This document shows, one piece after another, positions 9,309 through 18,701 of a DNA stretch of 64,000 nt. The stretch lies in contig NZ_JAUSTT010000008.1 in assembly GCF_030812995.1 (NCBI RefSeq), positions 111,796 to 175,795 on the forward strand. Direction: 5' to 3'. The translations under genes were made by a program, and so were the position numbers. The notes below the pieces were generated by a model. That model worked only from the letters and a program-made list of their open reading frames with translations, did not search any database and was not told the DNA's origin. Within the stretch, counting starts at the first letter, position 1. Each line of letters begins with the position of its first letter. This stretch comes from Bacillus chungangensis. GTDB lineage: Bacteria; Bacillota; Bacilli; Bacillales; Bacillaceae_C.

Positions 9309-11384
9309 TCAACTCTGTTGATTTTCTTTATAGTCACAAGCTGTACATTGCACTTGAACACCTTTTTTTAGCTTTTTCTCAATAAGAAGGTTCTCGCATT
9401 TTGGACAAACACGTTCAATTGGTTTATCCCATGATAAGAAATCACAATCAGGAAATCGATCGCATCCGTAAAAAATCCGTCTTTTTTTACTTTTTCTTTC
9501 TATTATATTTCCATCTTGGCACTTCGGACATTTTACTCCAATTTGTTTCACAATTGGTTTCGTATTGCGACAATCAGGGAAATTGCTGCAAGCCATAAAT
9601 TTTCCATATCGCCCCATCTTAAACACCATTGGGTTTCCACATTGCTCACAATCTTCACCAGCATACTCGTCTTTTATTTCAACTTCTTTCATTTCACTTT
9701 CTGCTTTTTGCAAACTTTTTTCAAAACCTAAATAAAAATCATCAATAATCTGAACCCATTTCACTTTTCCTTCTTCAATTGCATCTAGATTATTTTCCAT
9801 ATTAGCAGTAAATTCTACGTTTAAAATTTCTGGAAAAAATTCCATCATTAGCTCTAACACAATTTCACCGAGTTCCGTCGGGACAAAACGCTTATTATCA
9901 AGTGCAACATAACCACGTTTTTGAATGGTATCCAGGGTTGGCGCATAAGTGGACGGCCTACCGATTCCAAGTTCTTCAAGTGTCTTTACAAGACGGGCTT
10001 CTGTATAGCGTGGCGGCGGCTGCGTAAAGTGCTGCTTTTCCTTCATTTCTTCAGAAAGGACTTCATCACCTTTTTCCAAAGATGGGAGCATTTTTTCTTT
10101 CTCATCTAATTGATCATCTGAACCTTCAACATATACTTTCATAAAACCAGGGAACTTCACTTTTGATCCATTCGCGCGAAAAGTGACTTCGCCATTAATA
10201 ATATCAACACTCATCGTGTCCATCACAGCGGAAGCCATTTGACTAGCTAGGAAGCGTTCCCAAATCAATTTATATAGGCGAAGCTGGTCTCTGCTTAAAT
10301 ATTCCTTCATCATATTAGGCAGACGCATCGTACTCGTAGGACGAATCGCTTCATGAGCATCTTGGGCATTCGTTTGTTTCTTTTCTTTTCTCCCGGCTGT
10401 TTTCACATATTCTTTGCCATAATGGGTTGTAATAAAATCAGCCGCCTCTTTTTGTGCAATATCAGAGATACGAGTAGAGTCTGTTCTCATATATGTGATA
10501 AGCCCGACAATGCCTTCCTTGCCAAGTTCAATCCCTTCATAAAGCTGTTGAGCCAACATCATTGTTTTTTTCGCACGGAAATTTAATTTCCTGGCAGCCT
10601 CTTGCTGTAAAGAGGAAGTGATAAATGGCGGAGCAGGATTTCGTCGTCTTTCCTTTCTTGAAACAGTTGAAATAGTAAAGGTGCTTCCTTTTATTTTCTT
10701 GAGAACTTCCTTCACCTCGTCTTCTGAAGTAAGCTCCATTTTCTTGCCATTCATGCCATAAAAAGAAGCTTGAAAACGATCGTTTCCTTTTAAAAAGTCT
10801 GCCTCAATAGTCCAATACTCCTGCGGCTCAAAGTTCTTAATTTCATTTTCACGATCAATGATCAAACGTACTGCTACGGATTGTACACGGCCGGCGCTTA
10901 ACCCTTTTTTTACTTTTTTCCATAGTAAAGGGCTAATGTTATAGCCGACAAGTCGATCTAGAATACGACGAGCTTGTTGAGAATTGACTAAATCTAAGTT
11001 GATTGGACGTGGATACTTAAAAGATTCTTTAATAGCATCCTTTGTAATTTCATTAAAAACAACACGGCAATCAGAATGAATATCTAATTGAAGACTATGG
11101 GCAAGATGCCATGCAATCGCTTCTCCCTCACGATCAGGGTCAGCAGCAAGAAATACTTTTTTTGCTTTTTTTGCCGCTGTTTTTAATTCTTTCAGCACAG
11201 GTCCTTTTCCTCTGATCGTAATATATTTAGGCTCATAATTATTTGTTGTATCGACGCCCATTTGACTTTTAGGCAAATCTCTAATGTGTCCCATAGACGC
11301 TTTTACTTTATATTTTTTTCCAAGATAACGTTCTATTGTTTTCGCTTTTGCTGGCGATTCAACAATTACTAAGTAATCCGACAT
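9309..11384 (-). CDS. topA: DNA topoisomerase I
   Basis: TopA is the type IA topoisomerase that relaxes negative supercoils. The 691-residue protein has the N-terminal TOPRIM domain ([12 protein letters not shown] and the [12 protein letters not shown] acidic motif at about 82-93) and the catalytic Tyr298 in ITYMRTDS. At the C-terminus are three four-cysteine zinc ribbons, beginning at CEQCG, CPKCQ and CPKCE. Length and domain order equal the B. subtilis enzyme as I know it. It has its own sigma-A promoter (11427-11455) and terminator, so it is probably monocistronic. Confidence 0.97.
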   Translation of the reverse strand: MSDYLVIVESPAKAKTIERYLGKKYKVKASMGHIRDLPKSQMGVDTTNNYEPKYITIRGKGPVLKELKTAAKKAKKVFLAADPDREGEAIAWHLAHSLQLDIHSDCRVVFNEITKDAIKESFKYPRPINLDLVNSQQARRILDRLVGYNISPLLWKKVKKGLSAGRVQSVAVRLIIDRENEIKNFEPQEYWTIEADFLKGNDRFQASFYGMNGKKMELTSEDEVKEVLKKIKGSTFTISTVSRKERRRNPAPPFITSSLQQEAARKLNFRAKKTMMLAQQLYEGIELGKEGIVGLITYMRTDSTRISDIAQKEAADFITTHYGKEYVKTAGRKEKKQTNAQDAHEAIRPTSTMRLPNMMKEYLSRDQLRLYKLIWERFLASQMASAVMDTMSVDIINGEVTFRANGSKVKFPGFMKVYVEGSDDQLDEKEKMLPSLEKGDEVLSEEMKEKQHFTQPPPRYTEARLVKTLEELGIGRPSTYAPTLDTIQKRGYVALDNKRFVPTELGEIVLELMMEFFPEILNVEFTANMENNLDAIEEGKVKWVQIIDDFYLGFEKSLQKAESEMKEVEIKDEYAGEDCEQCGNPMVFKMGRYGKFMACSNFPDCRNTKPIVKQIGVKCPKCQDGNIIERKSKKRRIFYGCDRFPDCDFLSWDKPIERVCPKCENLLIEKKLKKGVQVQCTACDYKENQQS

Positions 11385-11426
11385 GCAAAATCCTCCCTAG
11401 AGGTAAATATTCCAAATCAAGTGTAA

Positions 11427-11455
11427 ATATTAGCTTTGATTTCGGTATTTGTCAA
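11427..11455 (-). promoter_or_regulatory. Sigma-A promoter of topA
   Basis: On the minus strand a perfect -35 TTGACA (11450-11455) is followed by exactly 17 bases and the -10 TAATAT (11427-11432). The predicted start lies about 35 bases before the topA ATG. Confidence 0.8.
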
Positions 11456-11737
11456 TGTATATTAATTAGAAGTCTTTTTGAAGAGTCAAGAGATTAACGC
11501 TAGTAGACCATCGCAAACATAGAAATTGCCTGCATACAAAAGTGGTCGTTGCTATGATAATTGAATGAATAAATCATTTTTTTATTCCTTATATTAAAAA
11601 CTGTGTATTTCAATCTATCACTCAATCATTTGAACATGAGCTGATACAATAAAAGTAGTATGATAATATGATGATAGGTTATAACTATTCATTGTCACGG
11701 TCTATATATCAGCGAAGTTTTTCTCTCATCAAACATA
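11456..11737. other. Non-coding spacer upstream of the topA promoter
   Basis: The 11385-11814 gap holds, from the topA side, the topA promoter, this featureless AT-rich spacer, and the dprA terminator. The only frame seen is a 24-codon minus-strand one without a ribosome binding site. Confidence 0.5.
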
Positions 11738-11791
11738 CTTAAAAAAGGAAGCTGTGTGATTTTCAGCGATGATTTTTTAGAAGCTTCCTTT
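11738..11791 (-). terminator. Intrinsic terminator of dprA, related to the dispersed repeat
   Basis: A perfect 10-bp stem (AAAGGAAGCT at 11744-11753 with AGCTTCCTTT at 11782-11791) followed by a T run on the minus strand lies 24 bases after the dprA stop. The loop and flank (GCGATG, TGATT, AAGCTT, CCTT, TATCGGCCC) match the central module of the repeat at 31084-31145. Confidence 0.75.
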
Positions 11792-11814
11792 ATGTTATCG
11801 GCCCCATTAGATGT

Positions 11815-12699
11815 TCACTTAATAATAGAAGACGAAAATTCTTCCAGTATATCCTTTCCATTTTGCACTAGCTTCGCTCCTTGCTGAATAAGTAAATTCG
11901 TGCCTTCTGATAATGGATCGGCAATATTTCCAGGAACTGCAAACACTTCTCTTCCTGTTTGCAGTGCATATTCAGCGGTAATAAAGGAGCCGCTTCGTCT
12001 TTTCGCCTGAACGATAAGCGTCCCCTTTGTAAGCCCACTAATGATGCGATTTCTCATCGGAAAGTGCCACTTTTGTGGTCGAATAAAAGGGGGGTATTCC
12101 GTTAGTACTAAATGCTCATTAGCGATTTTATCTAATAAATATTTATTTTCCTTCGGATATGGATGCCAAAAACCACTTCCAAGTACAGCGATTGTATGGC
12201 CGCCAGTTTCCATTGCTTCTAAATGCGCCATTGTATCAACGCCTTTCGCTAGTCCGCTAACAATAACAAGTTCATTGTCAACGAGTTCAGGAATCAATAA
12301 GTGCACAGCTTTATGGGCGTATGAAGATGCTGCTCTAGCACCAACGACAGCAATTGCTGACTTTTGCAATAGAGTTGCATTTCCTTTTAAAAAGAGTACA
12401 AAAGGTGGTTCATACGTTTCTTTTAATAATAGAGGATATGCATCATCGAATATAGTCATGATCTGAATGTTCATTTTTTTATAGGATTGAAGTAACGGTT
12501 CAATAGAAATATTGCGGAGATCGTGGAGTAAAAGTGTTGCTTGCTGAAGGGAGATTTGAGCGATGCTGTGGAAGTCTTGATTAGAAAACTCATAAAGATG
12601 TGTAAGCTTCGCATCGTGTTGAAGCAGTTTAATCATGCCTTTTCCACGTAAGCCGCGGCAATGGTGCAAATGAATTAATTTTTTTCTAAGTGCTTTCAT
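11815..12699 (-). CDS. dprA: DNA processing protein DprA/Smf
   Basis: DprA loads RecA onto incoming single-stranded DNA during natural transformation. The 294-residue protein contains the Rossmann-type DprA domain (about 80-285) with SGLAKGVDTMAH, AVLGSGFWHPYP, TEYPP and the FPMRNRIISGL motif characteristic of the family. The N-terminal extension is short, as in B. subtilis. GGATG precedes the ATG. The sucCD terminator lies upstream and its own terminator downstream, so it is transcribed alone. I did not see a ComK-type box with confidence. Confidence 0.95.
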   Translation of the reverse strand: MKALRKKLIHLHHCRGLRGKGMIKLLQHDAKLTHLYEFSNQDFHSIAQISLQQATLLLHDLRNISIEPLLQSYKKMNIQIMTIFDDAYPLLLKETYEPPFVLFLKGNATLLQKSAIAVVGARAASSYAHKAVHLLIPELVDNELVIVSGLAKGVDTMAHLEAMETGGHTIAVLGSGFWHPYPKENKYLLDKIANEHLVLTEYPPFIRPQKWHFPMRNRIISGLTKGTLIVQAKRRSGSFITAEYALQTGREVFAVPGNIADPLSEGTNLLIQQGAKLVQNGKDILEEFSSSIIK

Positions 12700-12825
12700 T
12701 TTTTCATCCTTTCTTATGATCTTTAAAAAGCTAAATGTCTTGATGTTCTAGTCCTTACATACCACTATGATGAAGAAGCGTTTTCCAATATTAGTAGAAA
12801 ATAATGTTGCTTGAATTGTGTCTAT

Positions 12826-12859
12826 TTGAAAAATAGTCCCCATTAAATGGGGACTATTT
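12826..12859 (-). terminator. Intrinsic terminator of sucCD
   Basis: A near-perfect palindrome, AAATAGTCCCCATT (12831-12844) and AATGGGGACTATTT (12846-12859), is followed on the minus strand by TTTTTC. It lies about 90 bases after the sucD stop codon. Confidence 0.85.
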
Positions 12860-12950
12860 CCTCCTTTATGAGTACAGACCAACGTCGCTTGGCTGTTTCC
12901 CTTACAGACTTAGTTCCTTGAACATCCTGAATTTTTTTTATATGTGCTGT

Positions 12951-13853
12951 CTAGTGTGTTTTACATTTTTCATAAAGGCCTTTTTCTTTTAGAACCTCTA
13001 TCAATGTTTCACCGATGACTGATGGTGTATCTGCGACTTTAATACCACATTCATTCATAACACGTATTTTCTCAGCTGCTGTCCCTTTTCCGCCAGAGAT
13101 AATAGCTCCTGCATGCCCCATTCTTTTCCCTGGTGGTGCAGTAGCTCCTCCTATAAAACCGACAACAGGCTTAGACATATTTGCCCTCACCCATTCAGCA
13201 GCTTCTTCTTCTGCAGTTCCGCCAATTTCACCGATCATGACAACTGCTTCTGTTTCAGGGTCTTCATTAAAAGCACGAAGTACATCGATAAAATCTGTAC
13301 CATTGACTGGATCGCCGCCAATTCCAACAGCTGTTGTTTGGCCAACTCCTGCTTGGGAAAGTTGATGTACCGCTTCATAAGTCAATGTACCAGAACGGGA
13401 CACAACACCAATATGCCCTTTGGTATGAATATAGCCTGGCATAATGCCAATTTTACACTCACCAGGTGTAATAACACCAGGACAGTTCGGACCTACAAGA
13501 CGAGTCTTCTTCCCTTCCATATAGCGTTTTACCTTTACCATATCCAATACTGGAATATGTTCTGTAATGCAGATTACTAGATCAAGCTCTGCGTCTACCC
13601 CTTCCATAATCGCATCGGCAGCAAATGGTGCAGGTACATAAATAACAGATGCATTTGCATCCGTTGCCTTCACAGCTTCCTCTACTGTGTTAAATACAGG
13701 CACCCCTTCCACTTCTGTACCACCCTTGCCAGGTGTAACACCACCGACAATCTTTGTTCCATACTCTAGCATTTGTTTCGTATGGAACAATGCTGTTGAA
13801 CCAGTAATCCCTTGTACAATTACTTTTGTGTCTTTATTAACAAACACGCTCAT
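12951..13853 (-). CDS. sucD: Succinyl-CoA synthetase alpha subunit
   Basis: The alpha subunit of the TCA-cycle enzyme that makes ATP or GTP from succinyl-CoA. The 300-residue protein has an N-terminal CoA-binding Rossmann domain ([13 protein letters not shown] near 14-26), GPNCPGVI at about 121-128 and the phospho-accepting His247 in KRMGHAGAI. It lies 87 bases after sucC and ends before a strong terminator; sucCD form a two-gene operon from the promoter at 15148-15176. Confidence 0.97.
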   Translation of the reverse strand: MSVFVNKDTKVIVQGITGSTALFHTKQMLEYGTKIVGGVTPGKGGTEVEGVPVFNTVEEAVKATDANASVIYVPAPFAADAIMEGVDAELDLVICITEHIPVLDMVKVKRYMEGKKTRLVGPNCPGVITPGECKIGIMPGYIHTKGHIGVVSRSGTLTYEAVHQLSQAGVGQTTAVGIGGDPVNGTDFIDVLRAFNEDPETEAVVMIGEIGGTAEEEAAEWVRANMSKPVVGFIGGATAPPGKRMGHAGAIISGGKGTAAEKIRVMNECGIKVADTPSVIGETLIEVLKEKGLYEKCKTH

Positions 13854-13940
13854 TAAAGTTCCCTGCCTTTCAAAATATCTCTTTCTCCCTTGTATCTAAT
13901 CCCGAAATTGTTGTTCAGAGTGAACGTCCGCTTCCTGCAT

Positions 13941-15101
13941 TTAACCAACTAATTCGACAATTTTTTGGGCACCGTCTGCCATTGATTCAGCAGCAATAAT
14001 GTTTAATCCAGACTCTTGTAAAATATTTTTCCCAAGATCAACATTTGTTCCCTCTAAACGGACAACAAGCGGTACTTTTAATTCTACTTGCTTTGCTGCT
14101 TCGACAACACCTGTAGCGATAATGTCACATTTCATGATTCCGCCGAAAATGTTCACGAAGATGCCTTTTACATTTTGATCAGAAAGAATAATTTTGAATG
14201 CTTCTGTTACTTTTTCAGCTGTCGCTCCGCCCCCAACATCAAGGAAATTGGCTGGATCGCCGCCATAATACTTAATAATATCCATCGTCGCCATTGCAAG
14301 ACCTGCGCCATTAACCATACAGCCAATATTTCCGTTTAAAGAAATATAGCTCAAATCATACTTGGACGCTTCAATTTCTTTTGGGTCTTCTTCGTCTAAA
14401 TCACGAAATGCCAAAATATCTTTTTGACGGTATAAAGCGTTCGCATCAAAGTTCAATTTAGCGTCAAGTGCCATGACATTGCCGTCTCCAGTAACAACAA
14501 GAGGATTAATTTCAGCAATCGAACAGTCTTTTTCTACGAAAGCTGTGTACAGCCCCAACATAAATTTAACTGTTTTACCGATCAGTTCTTTCGGGATATT
14601 AATATGAAAAGCAATGCGCCGTGCTTGAAAAGGTGTTAAGCCGACAACTGGATCAATCACTTCCTTAAAGATTTTTTCCGGGGTTTGCTCAGCAACTTCT
14701 TCAATTTCTGTCCCGCCTTCTTCAGACGCCATTAGAACAACTCTTGAAGTTGCACGATCTAAAACTAAACCTATATAATATTCTTTTTTAATATCGCAGC
14801 CTTCTTCGATTAAAAGGCGTTTTACTTCTTTTCCTTCAGGGCCTGTTTGGTGAGTAATAAGTGTTTTTCCTAATATTTCATTCGCATATGTACGTACTTC
14901 ATCTACATTTTTAGCGACTTTTACACCGCCAGCTTTCCCACGTCCACCAGCATGAATCTGTGCCTTCACCACACATACTTTTGTCCCAAGTTTCTTTGCT
15001 GCTTCCACTGCTTCGTCGACCGTGAATGCGACTTTTCCATTTGGTACAGTTACCCCATATTGTCTGAGGATCTCCTTACCTTGGTATTCATGGATATTCA
15101 T
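13941..15101 (-). CDS. sucC: Succinyl-CoA synthetase beta subunit
   Basis: The nucleotide-binding beta subunit partners SucD. An N-terminal ATP-grasp domain ([17 protein letters not shown], then [16 protein letters not shown] at about 45-60) and a C-terminal flavodoxin-like ligase domain ([26 protein letters not shown]) are visible. I place the start at the ATG at 15101 (386 residues), just after AGGAGG; the longer frame to 15122 would put the ribosome binding site inside the gene. Confidence 0.97.
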   Translation of the reverse strand: MNIHEYQGKEILRQYGVTVPNGKVAFTVDEAVEAAKKLGTKVCVVKAQIHAGGRGKAGGVKVAKNVDEVRTYANEILGKTLITHQTGPEGKEVKRLLIEEGCDIKKEYYIGLVLDRATSRVVLMASEEGGTEIEEVAEQTPEKIFKEVIDPVVGLTPFQARRIAFHINIPKELIGKTVKFMLGLYTAFVEKDCSIAEINPLVVTGDGNVMALDAKLNFDANALYRQKDILAFRDLDEEDPKEIEASKYDLSYISLNGNIGCMVNGAGLAMATMDIIKYYGGDPANFLDVGGGATAEKVTEAFKIILSDQNVKGIFVNIFGGIMKCDIIATGVVEAAKQVELKVPLVVRLEGTNVDLGKNILQESGLNIIAAESMADGAQKIVELVG

Positions 15102-15147
15102 TTCCCATCCTCCTATTTTCACTCTTCACAAAAATGATTGCGTTTTA

Positions 15148-15176
15148 ATTGTATTAAATGCTTGAAAATATGTCCA
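15148..15176 (-). promoter_or_regulatory. Sigma-A promoter of sucCD
   Basis: The minus strand carries TGGACA (15171-15176), a 17-base spacer and TACAAT (15148-15153), each one mismatch from consensus. The expected start is about 35-40 bases before the sucC start codon. Confidence 0.65.
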
Positions 15177-15237
15177 CTAAAATCGACGAATTTCTTCGTT
15201 TCATGAAAGTCGTTTACAAATAAGGAAGGAGGAATAG

Positions 15238-15282
15238 AAAAAAAAGATGACCAAAAGAATGCAGCAGATTTTTTTGATCATC
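15238..15282 (-). terminator. Intrinsic terminator of rnhB-ylqG-ylqH
   Basis: An 11-bp stem (GATGATCAAAA with TTTTGGTCATC on the minus strand, one G-U pair) is followed by eight T residues. It lies 15 bases beyond the ylqH stop codon. Confidence 0.85.
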
Positions 15283-15296
15283 ACCATAAAATGATT

Positions 15297-15590
15297 TTAT
15301 TCATGTTTAACTTTTGCCTTTTGATCCATACGATAAACAAAAGCAAATACTTCGGCGACTGCTTCATATAATTCATTCGGTATCGCTTCGTGAATGTTTA
15401 ATTGTCCAAGCAATTCGACAAGGCTTGGGTCTTCTTGGATCGGAATTTGATATTCTTTCGCCTTTTCTAAAATATTATCAGCAATAAGCCCTTTTCCTTT
15501 TGCTACGACGATCGGAGCTTGCTGCTGCTCTGACTGATACGAAAGTGCTACTGCTTCTTTTCTTTTTAAATTGCTTTCTTTTTTATTCAT
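15297..15590 (-). CDS. ylqH: YlqH, standalone FlhB C-terminal-domain homologue
   Basis: This 97-residue protein aligns in my reading with the cytoplasmic C-terminal domain of the flagellar export switch FlhB (FlhB/YscU family). It has AVALSYQ, APIVVAKGKG, IPIQEDPSLVELL and AIPNELYEAVAEVFAFVYRMD in the right order. It lacks the membrane domain and the NPTH autocleavage motif; the equivalent position reads KRKE. It therefore resembles the already-cleaved C-terminal fragment of FlhB. Its start overlaps the ylqG stop by 4 bases, so the two are translationally coupled. The role is not established; a regulatory or backup part in export is an inference. Confidence 0.85.
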   Translation of the reverse strand: MNKKESNLKRKEAVALSYQSEQQQAPIVVAKGKGLIADNILEKAKEYQIPIQEDPSLVELLGQLNIHEAIPNELYEAVAEVFAFVYRMDQKAKVKHE

Positions 15591-17506
15591 ATACGAATAT
15601 CCACCCCGCTATAGTTTGCATATTCGTAATGCTTAAAGCCAGTTTCTTGTGTCATTGTTTTTTCTTCCGGCAATTTAAAATGAACAGCCGATAGTGTGTA
15701 TTGAAGCTCTTTTAAGCCTGCTTTTAATGACGGTAAAAATGATTGCGACAGCTGGTGCATCTCCTCTGTCTCATTAAAAATATTGACAGTAACTACACGA
15801 TTTTGCACTTGCATATCAACAATCGTTTCGCGCAAGTTTTCTAGCTCTAAATAAAAAATAATTCGACAGAAGTTAGGGTCAATCTTCCCATTTTCAAGAC
15901 GTTTCCCAGCCCATTGCATTGTCAAATCTGTTTGATGGCCAAAAAGATTAATTGGAAGCTCATAGATAATCTGTTGAATAGGGCCGTTTGCAATTGACTG
16001 CAGTTGAAATCCATTCATTCTTAATAACAGCTGTTCAGCTATGTCTCTCGTTGTTGATTGCGGTGTTTCCTGCAATAATTGAACGAGAAGCGGCTTAACA
16101 GATTCCATGATTTTTTCTGGACCGCTGGAAGACATAATCTCCCCTTCATAAAATAAGCCAATTGAGCTCATCATCTGTTTAAATTGTAAAAGTGCATCTT
16201 GCCTTGGAAAGGTTTGTCTTTGTTCACCTTCTAGCATCTGCAAGATAGTTTTCTCATTTTGTGAAAACAATTGCTCCTGATTAAAATTAGCCATTCGCCT
16301 TACTGCATGTGACATTTGTTCCTGAGAGAGCTGCAGAACGTTCCTCACTTTTTCTAATGATTGTGATAGCTGTCTGCCATCTCCTATTGCATCATGATCT
16401 AGCTGAAGGTGAGAAAGCGATGCTGTCAGCCATTGAAGGATCGTACGATTAGTTAGACTTTTCTGCTGCCCTGATTGCATTATCTCTAAGAGTGACTGTC
16501 CTTTAACAATCTGCTGCTGCATGTGAATAACGGATTCCGGGAGTTGGCCAGCCCCTCGCAGTTGCTGATAAACGGACTCTTGACTACTAGCCGCTGACTG
16601 TTCTCCAGTTAATGGCACGTTGCCAGCGTTGTTATATTGAACTGTTTCAATGTTCATTTTTGCTGTCATTACTTGGCGAACCAGCTGATTAATGACTTGA
16701 GTGATGTCTTGTTGTAGAATACGGTTCTGATTAGCAGGTACGTTTCCGTCCAACTGCTGCATCTGCTGAGTGTTTAAAATACCAATTTTCGCTAAAATTT
16801 GCTGAGATAATGGTGCTAATGGCGTATTCTCCCCTTTCAAGACATGAGTCAGCAAGGAAAAAAGCATCCGTTCTCCAATCCTGTCTCCTTTTGTAGTAAG
16901 TGAATCTAAAAGAGATAACAAAGAAACAACTGTACGGCTTTGCATATTTTCGCCACGAAGTGCTTCCTGCAATGCTTGTAAAAGCTGTTGCGTCGTTTGC
17001 GGCTTTTCTGTTTCCAAAAGTGAAAGGAAATGAACCTCTGATAAAGGAATGCCTTTTTGCAGCATTCCCTTTAAGGTATTTAAGCCACTTTCTGATTGAG
17101 GCAGTTTTTGCAGCCATTGCATTGCTTTCATGATTGCTTCTTTTGAAAGTGGAAGCTGTTCTTTAACAAAAAATTCAACAAGCTGTAAATACTCTTTCTG
17201 CAAAGGTAATGAAAATTGGCGAAGCAAAGCTGCTGCTTTACTCTCTCCATGCAATGGTGTGTTTAATAGCTTTAATTGAATATCTCCATCCTCTGATGCT
17301 ACTTGAAGCCAATACCCCTCCCCCGTTTTCAATGGGACTTCGATTTTAGCAATTACCTGTTGTTGGCCAACTTGTACAAGTGCTGTTTGATTCGGGAATA
17401 ATTTTTTGATCGTTCCGTAAAAAATCTGGCCATTGCGGAAAGTCATCGTCTGTAAATTGTCCCTGCCTTGAATTTGGTTCAAGGCATCGATCGTTGAAGA
17501 GATCAT
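15587..17506 (-). CDS. ylqG: YlqG, large FliK-like protein of unknown function
   Basis: A roughly 639-residue glutamine- and leucine-rich protein placed as B. subtilis ylqG. The N-terminal 60 residues form a small beta-rich segment (IFYGTIKKLFPNQTALVQVG), the middle is low-complexity and helical, and the last 150 residues (from about 490) resemble the C-terminal Flg_hook domain of the hook-length ruler FliK: an LPINLFGHQTDLTMQW-like strand, FYLELENLRETIVDMQV, and a terminal LKAGLKELQYTLSAVHF. The ATG at 17506 sits 9 bases after AAGGAG; an in-frame ATG at 17512 is too close. The C-terminal resemblance is my own pattern judgement. Confidence 0.75.
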   Translation of the reverse strand: MISSTIDALNQIQGRDNLQTMTFRNGQIFYGTIKKLFPNQTALVQVGQQQVIAKIEVPLKTGEGYWLQVASEDGDIQLKLLNTPLHGESKAAALLRQFSLPLQKEYLQLVEFFVKEQLPLSKEAIMKAMQWLQKLPQSESGLNTLKGMLQKGIPLSEVHFLSLLETEKPQTTQQLLQALQEALRGENMQSRTVVSLLSLLDSLTTKGDRIGERMLFSLLTHVLKGENTPLAPLSQQILAKIGILNTQQMQQLDGNVPANQNRILQQDITQVINQLVRQVMTAKMNIETVQYNNAGNVPLTGEQSAASSQESVYQQLRGAGQLPESVIHMQQQIVKGQSLLEIMQSGQQKSLTNRTILQWLTASLSHLQLDHDAIGDGRQLSQSLEKVRNVLQLSQEQMSHAVRRMANFNQEQLFSQNEKTILQMLEGEQRQTFPRQDALLQFKQMMSSIGLFYEGEIMSSSGPEKIMESVKPLLVQLLQETPQSTTRDIAEQLLLRMNGFQLQSIANGPIQQIIYELPINLFGHQTDLTMQWAGKRLENGKIDPNFCRIIFYLELENLRETIVDMQVQNRVVTVNIFNETEEMHQLSQSFLPSLKAGLKELQYTLSAVHFKLPEEKTMTQETGFKHYEYANYSGVDIRI

Positions 17507-17700
17507 AATCATTTTCTCCTTTTATGATGATTGAACAGTGAACACTTATATTTTTTACCATGATAAGGGAACAGCTTATTGGCGTATGTTGCGTTTGAAG
17601 ACTGTACATATGATGACAATCTCAAAAGCAGACGCTAGAAAGCTGGTATGGGAGCGAACAATAGCTGCAACCACACAGGAGCTTGGGATTAGAAGTATCT

Positions 17701-17741
17701 GCCCCCATGTTGAATGGTTCTAAGCCATCAGTATGAGGGGG
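17701..17741. repeat. Three-part hairpin between rnhB and ylqG
   Basis: GCCCCC (17701-17706) pairs with GGGGGC (17736-17741), and an inner ATGG/CCAT pair forms a second stem around a small loop. Neither strand has a U-tract, so it is not an obvious intrinsic terminator. It lies in the 250-bp ylqG-rnhB gap, which otherwise has no recognised feature. Confidence 0.55.
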
Positions 17742-17765
17742 CAAAAGGTATCGGATCTTATACCT

Positions 17766-18548
17766 CTAGTTAATCTTCATCATGTATTCTTTAATTGGTG
17801 CAAATGATTTTCGATGAATAGGGCATGGTCCATGCTTCCTAAGCGCTTCTATATGTTCCTTTGTGCCATAGCCCATGTTTTGTTGGAAATGATACATGGG
17901 GTACTGTTTTCCATATGTACGCATCAGATTATCTCTAGTCACCTTGGCAATAATTGAGGCAGCAGCAATAGAAACACTTTTCGCATCTCCTTTTACAAGA
18001 GATGTTTGCGGAATTGGCGCTGTGATTTTCATCGCATCAAGGAGCAAGTAATCTGGGAAATATACTAAATGATCAACTGCTGCCATCATTGCTTTTTTAG
18101 TTGCTTCATAAATGTTAAGCTCATCAATTTCTGCTGCCGTGACAATTCCTACTCCAATTGCCAACGCTTGTTCGCTAATAATAGCGTAAAATTGTTCGCG
18201 AGTGTTCACAGTTAACTGCTTCGAATCATTTAAACCTGCTAAATAGAAGTGATCTGGCAATATAACTGCAGCTGCAACAACAGGGCCTGCAAGCGGGCCT
18301 CTTCCAGCTTCGTCAATTCCCGCAATTGCTTCAAACCCCTCGGCTCTGATTGCACGTTCATATTTTTTCATTTTTTGAAAAGCTGCCTGTTGCTCCACCT
18401 CTTTGATCTTTGCCTTTTCCCATTTTTCTAGAAGCTGCTGAACCCCTTTGCGTTTATCCTTTAAACATGCTTGATACAAAGGATCTTCCGTTGTCTTAAC
18501 AGTTTGCAGGGCTGTCTTTATTTCACTGATCGTATATGGTTTTTTCAT
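17766..18548 (-). CDS. rnhB: Ribonuclease HII
   Basis: RnhB removes ribonucleotides from DNA and RNA-DNA hybrids. The 260-residue protein has an N-terminal helical extension of about 65 residues, usual in bacilli, and then the catalytic core with AGIDEAGRGPLAGPVVAAAV (Asp-Glu pair), LLLDAMKI (third acidic residue) and KGDAKSVSIAAASIIAKVTRD (fourth). The ATG at 18548 follows AGGTG; the upstream ATG at 18581 has no ribosome binding site. The rbgA terminator upstream suggests it has a promoter of its own or depends on read-through. Confidence 0.96.
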   Translation of the reverse strand: MKKPYTISEIKTALQTVKTTEDPLYQACLKDKRKGVQQLLEKWEKAKIKEVEQQAAFQKMKKYERAIRAEGFEAIAGIDEAGRGPLAGPVVAAAVILPDHFYLAGLNDSKQLTVNTREQFYAIISEQALAIGVGIVTAAEIDELNIYEATKKAMMAAVDHLVYFPDYLLLDAMKITAPIPQTSLVKGDAKSVSIAAASIIAKVTRDNLMRTYGKQYPMYHFQQNMGYGTKEHIEALRKHGPCPIHRKSFAPIKEYMMKIN

Positions 18549-18592
18549 TCTATCACCTGGCATTTCTTTATTTATCGGCATTATTTTGTAAA

Positions 18593-18624
18593 ATTAAAGG
18601 TCCTGGCAACCCAGGACCTTTTGA
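18593..18624 (-). terminator. Hairpin terminator after rbgA
   Basis: AAAGGTCCTGG (18596-18606) and CCAGGACCTTT (18611-18621) form a perfect 11-bp stem with a 4-base loop. The T-rich tail on the minus strand is interrupted (TTTAATTTT), so read-through into rnhB is plausible. Confidence 0.7.
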
Positions 18625-18701
18625 TCAGTAATCTTTTTAGGTTTAGACACCCTTCGTTTTTAGAGTTTTTCTAATCAGAAGGAGGAGATTTTTCCCAATT
18701 A

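Noticed and set aside
12041..12466. 141-codon plus-strand frame and similar frames opposite real genes
   Set aside because: They lie antisense to well-supported conserved genes and have no family resemblance.
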